Shown here piece after piece: positions 1 to 10,800 of a DNA stretch of 64,000 bases (the first letter of the stretch is position 1; each line of letters begins with the position of its first letter). The notes beneath the pieces are model-generated. The model had not been told where the DNA came from and made no database searches. It saw only the letters and a program-made list of their open reading frames with translations. Source of the stretch: Larus michahellis (lineage: Eukaryota > Chordata > Aves > Charadriiformes > Laridae); contig NC_133910.1 of assembly GCF_964199755.1 (NCBI RefSeq), forward strand, positions 7,276,501 through 7,340,500, read 5' to 3'. Position numbers and translations under genes: made by a program.

Positions 1-198
1 AGTTGGGGGGGACAGGGTGGGGAAAAAAGAGGGCTCAGGGGCCCAGCTGGTTCCCTGGGGCCAGCGGGGAAAGGACACCGAAGGAAGGGACACTCAGGCC
101 TGGGGCGGGCGGGTCCGGACGGCAGGCCCGAGGGCGGGGTAGGCCCGATGCAGGCCGGGGCCGGGCGCGGGGAGAGCCGGGAACGGCGGGACACTCAC

Positions 199-290
199 CC
201 GAAGGTGCCCTGCCCGATCTTGGCGAGCTTCTCGTACTTGGAGACCTCATCGCAGAAGGGACACTCCACCATGTCGTACTGCTTGGCCAT
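199..290 (-). CDS. CDK9: CDK9 coding exon 1 (gene continues left of the window)
   Basis: Read on the minus strand from the ATG at 290-288, this exon gives 30 codons starting MAKQYDMVECPFCDEV and ending IGQGTF plus two bases of the next glycine. The donor GG|GTGAGT follows at 198. This is nearly identical to the remembered N terminus of vertebrate CDK9, the kinase of P-TEFb that phosphorylates the RNA polymerase II C-terminal domain and releases paused polymerase in the nucleus. The end of the exon is the start of the glycine-rich ATP loop (GxGxFG). The remaining exons lie off the left edge. The head-to-head arrangement with SH2D3C is the same as in human. Identity is secure; the transcription start was not determined. 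Confidence 0.95.
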
Positions 291-430
291 GCCGGCCGCC
301 GCCGTTGCCACAGCACCGCGCTGCGCCTGTTCCGTCACGTGCCACGCCTCTTCCGGCGGGCGCGCGCCGCCCGCGCGATGCCTCCTGGGAGTTGTAGTCC
401 GGCAGCGGCGGCCGCCATGTTGTCACCGCC
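291..430 (-). promoter_or_regulatory. CDK9: CDK9 CpG-island promoter with ZNF143-like and YY1-like motifs
   Basis: This GC-rich stretch lies just upstream of the CDK9 start codon. It holds a CACGTG E-box near 335-341, a TGGGAGTTGTAGTCC box at 386-400 (the reverse form of the ACTACAACTCCCA element bound by ZNF143), and GCCGCCATGTTG at about 409-420, which fits the YY1 consensus in reverse. These motifs are typical of TATA-less housekeeping promoters. Motif matches are seen in the sequence; promoter function is inference. Confidence 0.6.
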
Positions 431-1119
431 TGTCACCCGCTCGGAGCCCTCGCCCCATCGTGCGCCGCCCCAGAGCCCTGTCCACGGCCCAGCATCCTCG
501 TGGAAACAGCTCCGTCCCCCCTGCGCTGTCACCCATGTCCCTCCACATGGCCCAGGCCACCGAGCAGCCCCCGGTGCGGCAGCCCTAAAGCATGTCACCA
601 TGTCCCCTGCATGCTTAACCCACCAGGGATTGAACAGCGTTTCTGGTCCCTGCCTCTGCGCTACACCCACAGCCGGGGGCTGTGGCAAGGGGACCCCATG
701 GCCAGGGCAGGAGGACACCTGGGACTGGTCCCTGGGGGACCCTCAGTTCCTGCCCCGCTGGCGGAAACGTGCCAGACTGTGGACGCCGTCCCTGGCAGCG
801 CCCGCATTTGGGTGCAGGATGCAGAGCTTGGTTTGGGGTTGTCTGAAGGCAGGGAGGACAGGGAGCCAAGGCCAGAGCAGCAGCAGAGATAGCTGATGGC
901 ATCCTGGCCACGGGAGCTGCCAGGTGCTCCCCAGGAATGGGGGACAACATGGACACCCGATCCCTCCCTGGCCCAGGCCACCTTGTCCCGCATGGAGAAA
1001 CCCCTACGGGGCACCCCAATGTCCCCCAGCATGAGAGAACAGCTGGTGGCAGCGATGCCATCCGGCTGTTGCCCCACAGGGGCTGAGCCCCACGTGTGCA
1101 CAGCAAAACCTTGTCTGCA
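431..1119. other. CDK9-SH2D3C intergenic stretch, no gene seen
   Basis: Several open frames run through this GC-rich stretch, but none resembles a known protein and none has convincing splice sites. Nothing else was recognised. Confidence 0.5.
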
Positions 1120-1539
1120 GGGCTGGCATCCTCCTCCATAGGGCTGGCACCCTTCTCCAGGGCTAGGACCCTCCTCCATAGGGCTAGCACCCTCCTCCAT
1201 AGGGCTGGCACCCTTCTCCAGGGCTTGCACCCTCCTCCATAGCACTAGCATCCTCCTCCATAGGGCTGGCACCCTTCTCCAGGGCTAGGACCCTCCTCCA
1301 TAGGGCTAGCACCCTCTTCCATAGGGCTGGCACCCTTCTCCAGGGCTAGCATCCTCCTCCATAGGGCTAGCACCCTCCTCCATAGGGCTGGCACCCTCCT
1401 CCATAGGGCTGGCACCCTTCTCCAGGGCTTGCACCCTCCTCCATAGCGCTAGCATCCTCCTCCATAGGGCTAGCATCCTCCTCCATAGGGCTGACACCCT
1501 TCTCCAGGGCTAGCACCCTCCTCCATAGGGCTAGCACCC
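1120..1539. repeat. Minisatellite of 21-bp and 19-bp units
   Basis: About 20 tandem copies of units such as GGGCTAGCACCCTCCTCCATA (written here only as a family: GGGCT-RGCA-CC-CTCCTCCATA). A shorter 19-bp variant (GGGCTGGCACCCTTCTCCA) alternates with the 21-bp form in places, giving a higher-order unit near 40 bp. Because 21 is divisible by three, the minus strand stays open in several frames, giving spurious peptides such as ALWRRML and SPMEEGA repeats. The array sits between CDK9 and SH2D3C. Confidence 0.93.
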
Positions 1540-1788
1540 AGGGATTTTTGGGTGTCCACATCTGCCGGGCATCCCCAAACCAGGGCACCAGCGGTGGCCC
1601 CTGAGCAGCCAGGCACGTTCCAGCAGACACGGGGACAGGGAGGACTGTGGGGACAGCGGGAGAGCAGGCAGGGGCAAGAGCAGGGATGGGAGCAGATGAC
1701 AGCAGTGGGGAGGAAACGCCGAGCAAGCGATGAGCGACTGCGGGGGGGCGGGCAGGAAGGGAGGAGCGGGCAGGGAAGGGCTTCACGG

Positions 1789-1795
1789 TTATAAA
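1789..1795 (+). promoter_or_regulatory. SH2D3C: TATA-like box upstream of SH2D3C exon 1a
   Basis: TTATAAA lies 42 bp before the ATG of the long-isoform first exon. The distance would allow a very short 5' UTR starting around 1820. A CCCCACAG just before the ATG could instead be a splice acceptor, in which case the true first exon lies further upstream. Confidence 0.35.
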
Positions 1796-1836
1796 CTTGT
1801 CCCTCACGGTCCCCACAGCCTACGACCGGCACAGCC

Positions 1837-4800
1837 ATGGCCGAGGGCCAGAAACGAGGGGGCTTCAAGAAGTTCAGTAAGTGGCCGTGGGACAGGGTGA
1901 GCAGGCGATGGGGTGCTCACCTGGCGGGGAGGGGGGATGTGTGAGAGTGAGTGTGAGTGCGAAAGTGAGTGTGAGTATGTGCTCACACACTTCCTGGGTC
2001 ACCACCGCCCAGGGATGTTCAGTGGCAAGACAGGCTCTGTTCTCGTTAGGAAGCTCATTGGGGTGAGGGGCTTTGGGGGTTTCCATCCCCAGGGCTGGGG
2101 GAGACCCTGGGTGCTGTTGGCTCGGGAGCTGGGTGCCGGGACTAGGACCAGCCTGCTGCAGCCCAGCCCCACAGTGGGTGCCGGGATGCACCCAGGGAGA
2201 TGCACGACGGGGTTTGGGGGTCTTCACTCCCCAAATCACGTCCTTCAGGGTGCATGGCTGGGGGTGGAAGATGGGGCTGGGGGTGGCCAGGCCCCCCACC
2301 CTGGGATGCTCCCATAACACAGGGACAGGGGAGACACGGAGGAGCCGGGATGGGAGCCTGGGAGCGGATTCCCGCTGGCTGCTCTTGGAGGAAGTGCTCA
2401 GTACCCACCTGGAGTGAGCTCTGCTCTTTCTCACAGACCTTGGGTTGTCCTCAGAGCCCCGGGAGGCGGCTGCAGCGGCCTTCACCCCGCTTCCCAGTGC
2501 CGAGCTGCGCTGGAGCCGGCCTTCGCTGCTACTCTCTGCATTCCTGCCGCGATGCTGGCGCCGGAGGGCGGCCAGTCCGTCCTCTCCCCTGGGACCCCTC
2601 CACTGGCAAAACCCACAGTCCCATCCCAGCTGGGATTTTCCTTTGGAGAAAGGGAAGACGGGGCAAGTCCTCGGCATTGCCTTTCCCGCCCTAGCCGGCA
2701 GTGGAGGATGCTCAGACCCCAAGAGGATGTATAACTCAAAGCAGTTTTGCCTTTAACCATGTCCAGGCCACGAGGTTTCTGCCATGCAGAAGGGCTTTCA
2801 GGCTGCTGCAGCCCCTGGCATGGCCCTTTGCCCTGTCCGGCTGCAGGGACACCCTGTAGAGCCCATGGATGATGGCAGGAGGTTGGGGGTCCAATGGCCG
2901 AGTGGCCCCTGGACACTGGGTTCCTTGCACAGCACCATTGCAGCGGGCGGCTTCCTGCCTCGGCAAACTCACTGTGCCCAGAGAGGAAGAGGCTTTGCCG
3001 AGCCTGAGCCCCGCAGTGGCATAAACATTGCAAAACCCCCAGAGGTACCCAGAGCACCCAGTGAAACGCTGCCCTGCAGAGCTGTGGCCACAGCCTGCTT
3101 CACCCTGCGTGCTGCTGGCCTTCTACCGGCGCTGGCACCATCACGGGCGCGGGGTTGCACTGCAGCAGCACACAGAGCTGAGCTGGGGCCGAGGTGTGAA
3201 ATGCAGAGCCGCCCGCCAGAGTTATAAATATTTCTCCAGCAAACGCTTTGCTCTTGGCGCTTGCAGGTGGCAGCTGGGAGCTCAGGGAGGCTGCGAGGGG
3301 CTGAGCGCTCAGCTGAGGAAGTGGGGAGGTTATCTCCTGCCCGCAGCCAGCGCTGCCGTGCAAGCACCGCTGGGCCCCGCATCGATGCTCGGTTCCTGCT
3401 CCACCGTGCTGGCGAGGGACATGCCCACGGGGGCATGACACACGTGGCCAGGACCCCCATCTCCTGGGGAGGTGTGGTGTGTCTCGTGCTTTTGTCCTGC
3501 GGAGGGCAGAGGTTATGGCCCACGGGGCTGCCCCGAGGCTAAAGGGATGTGCACAGCCCCCAGCCCTGCCCGGAGTCCCCTGGGGGAAGGCAAGGGGGGA
3601 GGAAGAGATTTGAAGTCATTTCTGACACTGCCTGCTCACCAGGGCTGGGTGTTTCTTTCTCCACCCCTACCACTGCAGTGGGGAAATGCAGCCACTAGGT
3701 TTGCCAGGGCATGGGGGACATTTCCTCCCCGAGGGACCAGGACAGACCTCCCAGGGTCCCGACAGATGCCCCGAGCCGCATCACATACACCCCAGACTAC
3801 AGGGATGTCATGCCAGGCTGAGACCAGAGATGATGGGTGTAACGGGGCTGACAGCAGCCTGCACCATGGCGCAGGGCCCCATGCCCACCCCAACCCAGGA
3901 TCAGGAGCCCTGGGATCCCCCACCATCACGCCATGCTGGCAGTAATGCCACACTCATCTTTCCTCTCTCCTTACCAGAGTTTTTCAAGTTCAAAGGCTTC
4001 GGGAGCCTGAGCAGCATCCCCCGCTCCTTCACCCTCCGGCGCGTGTCTGTGGCCCCCAGCTCTCACGAGAGCCTGGGGCCGGGTCTCCCTCCTCCCCATG
4101 GCTTCCTGGATGAGCCCTTTGACAGCACCCAGGATGATCTCAACACCATGCCCAAGAGCCCCGGCCCCTATGCCCGGTCATCGGACATGTACAGCCACAT
4201 GGGCACCATGCCCAGGCTGAACCTGGGCAAGGCTGGAAAGAGCCTGGGCAAAGCCAAGAGTAGCCAGAGCTGCCGGGAGAAAGGGACCCCCAGGAACAAA
4301 ATCCCCCAGACAGCCCCACTCGCCGATCTCGAGTCCCCTGAGATGGCCGGCACCCCTGACCCTGGCATGGACCCACCCTCAGCTGCTGGGAAAGCAGAGC
4401 AGGAGAAGGAAGAGGCTCCCCAGGACACCCCAGGGGTAGCCACAGCCAGGATGGATCAGGAGCCTGTGGGGAACGTCTTCTGCCCCAGGACAGAATGCTC
4501 CAGCCTGACCCCAAACTCCAGCCCAACCCCAAGTCCCGACACAGCACCAGGAGTGAAGACTACAGACGGGGATCTGCCGAAAAAGGGGCAAGAGCATCCC
4601 AGCAAGAGCTCCCCAGACAGGTATGGCCACATTGGGTTTGCTCTGGCCTCTGTGGGGATGTGGGGACCTACTTTCTGCCTCCACAGGGCAAGGGGAGGGT
4701 GCTGGGACACAGTGGGGTCCCTGTGGTGCTCCTCCCTCGCCTGCAGTGCCGGCGGGATGCACCTGGCCGGTGGGACAGCACAGCTGGAGCACTCCATACC

Positions 4801-7800
4801 ATGGTCAGGTCAGCGGCTCCATGGGAGCGAGGTTTCCTGTGGGATTTCTGCTCCCTCCTGTTTCCGGACTGGGTGGAAATATCTCTCAGCCCCGCTCAGC
4901 TCCGGCATCCCTTTGTCGTGCCGGCGGCTCTGTTCCAGCACCGAGACATGCTGCAGAGAGCTCAGACCTGTACTGTCCCAGCCCCCTCCACCTCTCGCTC
5001 CCCTCTTTTCCACTCCCTCATCCTTCTCCCCCTCCCCGAGCAGCTCTGCCTCTCTCAAGGCACGGGGCAAGACCCAAAACCAGTTGCACCAGCCCAGCTT
5101 CCATCACTTGCCAGTAAACCCCCTCTCTGGGCATAAACCCCTCCTCCAGGCACAACCCTCCCTCTGGCGGAGTTTGGGGTCTCAGCCCTCAGATAAAGGT
5201 TGGCTTTTTTGGAGGATTTTGACCTCAGAATCAACGAGAGAGACTTCCCTCCTCCACACCCATCACCAGGGTGTCTGGGCGTGATGGGTCAAACATATTC
5301 CCAGCATGATGGGACTGGAGGGCACAGGTGGAGGTGACGACCCCAGATTTCTCCCCAAAATGAGGTCCCATCATGCCAGCCCTTCCCTAGCCCAATCCTC
5401 CCCTCCTACCACCCACTTTGCACCCTGGTGGCCCCCAACACCCCTGTTCCCCCCACATTGTCCTGGGGCCAGGAGCTCCTGGCCCCGGCGCTGGGCGCTT
5501 GGGAGGTCCGGGTGGTCCTAGGAGCGGGGCGAGGAGGAGGAGGAGGAGGAATTCGTGCTGGCGGTGGGAGCTGGGCTGTGCCGGCTGCACATTCCTGCCG
5601 ACCGCGAAGGGAGGGCCGGAGGAGGGCTGGGACGGGAAGGAGGAGGGTCCGCCACCGCCTTGCGTGCCCCAAAGTCCCAACGCTCAGAGCAGAGCGAGGC
5701 GGGAGAGCGCCTGTGAGAGCTTCTCCCCATCCCGGATCAAAGGCACGCGCCGAATTGCATAGGGCCGATGACAGCGGTGGGCAGGAGGTTCCCCACCCTG
5801 GGACAGGGCAGGTAAGGGATCCCAGCCCCCCCTCGCACTCCGGCACGGCAGAGGGGACGGGGAGGGAGACGCTAGGAAGGGGCTTTGCTTGGGGCGGGCA
5901 CAAAGCCTCGACGCGGATGATGCTGGAGCTGCTGCTCGGCCACCAACGTCCCCGGCCCATGGCCGGCATTTGCTCATGGAAAGAGCGAGCGCATCGGCTG
6001 CGGCTGCTGTAACCACAGTCAGACCTGGCGCCAGGGCAGAGTGGCTTGTGGGCTGCGCCTGGCTTGGGGGGCCCAGGGACCTGGGGGCTTGGGGGGGCTG
6101 GTGGCTCTGCCATGTCCTCCAGCAAGCACAGAGCCCACGATGGTAGCAGAGGGTCCCCACGGAGGATGCATGTGGCTTGCCCGGACCCTCTGTCCCCCAG
6201 AAATGACTTAAGTCCCAGGCCAGCATGGCTGGGAGCCAAGTGGCAGGGAGATGTGTGTGGAGCACCCAAGTGTCTTGGCTCTGGGGAGTGGGGTTGGGTC
6301 CCCAAAAATCGAGGGCCAAATGCTTTTTTGCATCATCTGGGGCTGCCCTGATGATGGGTGTAGCCACACTGTTTGCCAGGTAAACTGAGGCACAAGAGTG
6401 ACTGGAGCAGGACTTGACGTTGGGGGCACTTCTGCCCCTCCGTGCCCTGCTCGGAGCCCCTGCCATGGCGCCCAGCTCAGGGAGCAGCCATTACCGGAGC
6501 CACCCCCATGGCCGGACCCTGCCATGGGGCGAACAGGCGGAAGCAGGACCGGGATAGTGCCGCGCCCCAGCCCTTCCTGCGCAGGCACATCCCTGGGGAT
6601 GGGGACAGTATGTTCCCTCCAGGCAGGGGACAGGGACAGCTGCCCAGCACGGGGCATGCCTGTGTAGAGGGACCAAAAGTGACACGAGCTGGGGGGAATG
6701 AGCATTGCCCTGGGGTACATTTTTCCTTGCCCCCCCCAGAAGCATCCCTGGACAGGGGATGGACAGACCCCGAGGCAGGATGAGCTGAGGATGCCCATGC
6801 ACAGGATGGCTTTCCCAGGGATGGTCCCTGCAGGATCAGGCCCTCAAAGGGGGGAATCGCACTGCCATGGGACAGGGAGCAGCACGCAGCCCGTGGGGCT
6901 GCCCGGAGTGAGGTGGTGGCCGTGGCCGTGACTCCAGCAGGGACATGGTGACTAACGGGAGATGACCCGCAGGCAGGTCACAGAGCGGACGTGACTCGGC
7001 TTCCCTCTGCATGATGCCGTGCATGAGGCACGGGAAATGCTGCTTCCCGCTGGGCGCAGGCAGGGCACTGCCCGCAGCTGCCGGCAGATCCATCTGGCAG
7101 CACTGCCAGCCAAACCCTCGAAGGACACAGCTCTGCATCAGGGGAAACTGAGGCACGAGGTGCCCAAACTTGCTTCCCCTGGGGCACAGCCCACACTGGG
7201 GTCCAAAGACAAGTAGACCCTGTGCTCCAAACCACGGCTGGAGCCGCACGATCACCCCTGACGGTCCCCGGCAGCCAGCCCAGAGCTTGGCACATTTGGA
7301 AGTCACTGCCATGCCTTCCTGAGCCCAAAAGCAGCAGCCACTCCACCAAAACCCCACTCCCCAGTGCCACCAGGGTAATGTCAGGTCCCAGCGGCTCAGC
7401 CACAGCCACGCTCCAAAGGCAGCCCTGGAATTTCTCCCAGGCGCTCGGCTGCCCCCAAAAATGCCGTTTCCTCCAGGAATGCACAGAACCAGGGAGGCTG
7501 CGGCGCCCAGGCTCCCCCCAGCCCCAGCTGCTGCCCTTCCCCGACGCGGGGGCCTCTCCTGCCCGGGCCCTCGCAGCGTCTCCCAGCTGCTCCCATGCTC
7601 CCGATTTCCTGCCCGGAGGCCCCCCGTCCTCCCGCTGGTTTTTCTCACGGCTCTTGCAGCACCAGGCAGCTCTCTGCGGCCGTGTGAAAGGCAAACAGGC
7701 TGGAGAGGCAGAGCCAGGGCGGGCAAGCGGCCCACAGCTGCCCAGGGGAGCCTGTGTCCATCCCCCCTCTCAAAGGCTCCTCTATTTTTTTCACCCGAAA

Positions 7801-10800
7801 GAAGTATGGGCTTGATTTACAGCCCCTTTTTCTCGTCTGAGTTGGACAGCAGGGGATGCGGTTTCAGCAGCAGGGGCTTGGGGAAGAGGAGTGGGGTTCA
7901 TTTGTTGTGGGGTCACCCTGGGTACCCACAGCTCCCAGGGGGTTCTCACCAATCCTGGCAGGACCCACTGTAATACCACAGGGGGTGTCCAGTGGGGCAA
8001 CATCTGGCAATGGTCATCCCTGCCATCCCCACTTGCCTTTGGGTGCCACCAGGCACCATCCCAAAGGGAGGAGGTGGAGGGAGCCCAAAGAGGGGGAATT
8101 TGGCTCCCCAGGGATGCCACCAGCACAGGTTTGTGTGCAGGACCCCCAGCAGCTGCCAGTATGAGGCGGGGGTCTGGCTGTGGCTGTAGGCTCTAGGTGG
8201 AGCGAGGCAGCTCCTGGCAGGGTAGGGACATCCCAGGTCTGTGACACCCTTGGATTTGGTTATTTCTTAGCTGCAGCTGCCTGCCCCTGCACTGGCAGCC
8301 TGCCATCCCTGGGCCCTTGCTGCCACCTCATGCTCGGGCAGGTGACCTCGGCAAGCAGTGGGATGTCCATGCTGAAGCTTGGCACTGGGGAGGCGACCAG
8401 TACTGTGTTCCGGTTAAAGAAGTCTGTATGTTTGCATTTTATTCTGAAAGGCAAGACCTTAGGGTAGCACATCCCAGCTCAGGCTGTTATGGCCTCTTAC
8501 CCTTTGAACTCTGTTGTTCCCATTGGACTCATCCATACAGTCACATACCTCAATCCACAAGAGCACAAAAAGCAGAAGCAGCATTGCTAGGTGCTCAGGA
8601 AAGAGCAGGGCCATCTGCCTCCTCCGTTAAATAATGGCAAAGAAGCTGCCAGATCAGCTGCGTCTCAGGATTGCTGGGTTGGTTGTCAGTAGGGCTAAGA
8701 GTGAACATGTCACCAAGGAGAACAGGAGTTTCTATTGCCTGTATGCTGGGAGGGCAAATCTTGCAGTCTCAGCCAGGACATCGCAGTTCACGTGGCTTCA
8801 GTGGGAGTTTGATTTCTGCAGGGTCGCATGAGGCCGTAGAGAAACAGTCGGAAATGCTTGTCTTGGTGGCGTGTCCCAACAGCTGCCTGCTGGGAATGCA
8901 GCTCTGCCGAGGAACAGGGCACAGGGCCTCCCACCTCAGCATGCACCCTCCAGCACTGTGACCTGCGGGGACCCCAGCCTGGACGCTGGGTCTTCCCGGC
9001 TCAGCTCACATGGTCCCAAGCCGATTTGGGGCGAGATCCTCTAAAAAGGCCTCATTCTTCCCTGATCGCATTAGGAAAGCTAAGCCCTGCACCAAAAGTG
9101 GGCACAGAGCAGGCAGGAACAGTGCTGGGGACGTGGGAACCTCTCCCAAAACCCTCGCCATGGTCTCGGCCCCATGGCAAGGCAAGGGGCTCTCCCCATC
9201 TGTGCCACCACCGCCTTTGACCTGACTGTCACAACTCACTGCCCTTTACTTACATATTTTTCTTTTTACCCTTCCTTCTAGCCACCACGATGGCCTGGAG
9301 TCCGGCAGCGAATACGTGAAGGTAAGACGCTGAGCTCAATCACAGCCTGCCCTGGCTGGGTACAAGTGGTAGAGGGGGGACAATGGCCCCGGGGCTAGCT
9401 GGGTCCTGAGCCAGCGAGTCCTGCGCCCCTATCCCATCACCTCCTCTGGGCTCTTTCTTTGGTCCTGGAAGAAATTCCTACCAGAAACAGTGAGGCTGGG
9501 GGAGGCAGAGGAGACACAAACCCTACGTGGCCCCCCCGATGCTGCTTCCACAGGAACTGCCTGCGTTTCGTGCTCCCCATCACTTCCGAACGCCACAGAT
9601 TCAGGGGCAGCCTCCTCCCTCCGCCCCCACGTAAAGAAACAGAAGGGTTTGAGCCACTTTCGTGGCTGTCACATGAAAGTCGGTGTAAATCTCTCCAAAT
9701 CTCTTGCTTATCCTCCAGCAAACTATTAACATTCCTGAGGACTCTTCATGTCTGGCCAGAAATTCATTAGCAAGGCGCCTGGCTCCGGAGGAGAGCGGGC
9801 CCTTTTGCAGGAGGTTGCTAGCACGACGGGAGCCGGGCAGGCAGAAAGGAACGGTGTCAGGGATCCTGTGTGGTTTGGGGATGGAGCACTGAAAACCTGC
9901 CCGGGTGGCCGCTGCCATGCGATGGCTTTTGGGAAGCTTGTTTGAGAAGGGCTGGAGCCTTCTGAGTCCGGTTGCCTGATGGGGATGTAATGTCGCTGGG
10001 CAGATGTGGTTGTTGAGAAGTGACTTGAGGAGCCCAGCTTGGGTGGTGTAATTAGTACAGAGCCCTGAAATGTCATCTTTTGGACTTGGGGCTCTCGATG
10101 GTGGCTGTAGCCAGATGTGGAAACGTGGGAACCCGCTGTGGTGGCACCAACCATCAGGCTCAGGAGAGAGCTGACTTGACCCTGAGCTCATCTGCTCCTC
10201 CTAACAGGGGTCACCCCGCTCTGGGTCCAACCCTGGAGCTAACGAGGACACCACGTGCCAGGTCTGGTAATCAGCAGCCTGCAGGCAGTGGGGCCGGATG
10301 TGGCATTTTGACCTGTAGCACATCAATCCGTCAGGTGGGATGTCCCTCCTCTCCTACTCTTCCTTAACCTTGTGGGACTGGCAGAGCAGGAGCTGACAGG
10401 GCTGGAAGCAGGAGAGATGGGGCTCCAACAGGGCTTCATGGGTAGAGCCCTGGTGTGGGGCGCCTCGGGATGCGAAGGAAAGCTCCCGCTTAAACAAGCA
10501 AGTACTGTGAGGGCAGGGAGGTGGTGAGGGACAGAGCTGGATGGTTTGGGGTGTTTTCCTTTGCGCTGTCAGTGTGTTCACCCAGACATGGGCGCATTTT
10601 GTGGCTCGTGAGTTAATAGACTGAAACAACACAGGTGTGGAGCAATGAGTATGGCTTTGCCTTTGGGATTGAGTTCTTTTTGATGAGCCAGGAGAATTCC
10701 CTACTCTCCAGGCAGATCCCAGACCTGAGCTATCTGGCCTTTATTTCTCACCCATCCCTGTGGTGTCCAGACACAGCCCGCGGGCTGTGATTTATACGCC

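Noticed and set aside
3-896. 297-residue plus-strand open frame at the left edge
   Set aside because: Runs antisense through CDK9 exon 1 and its promoter; low-complexity product.
661-1497. Minus-strand open frames with ALWRRVL / SPMEEGAS heptad repeats
   Set aside because: Direct translations of the 21-bp minisatellite in different frames, not a repeat protein.
3686-5284. 532-residue plus-strand open frame
   Set aside because: Its middle is SH2D3C exon 2 (3978-4620); the ends are intron read-through past the GTATGG donor at 4621 and before the acceptor at 3977.
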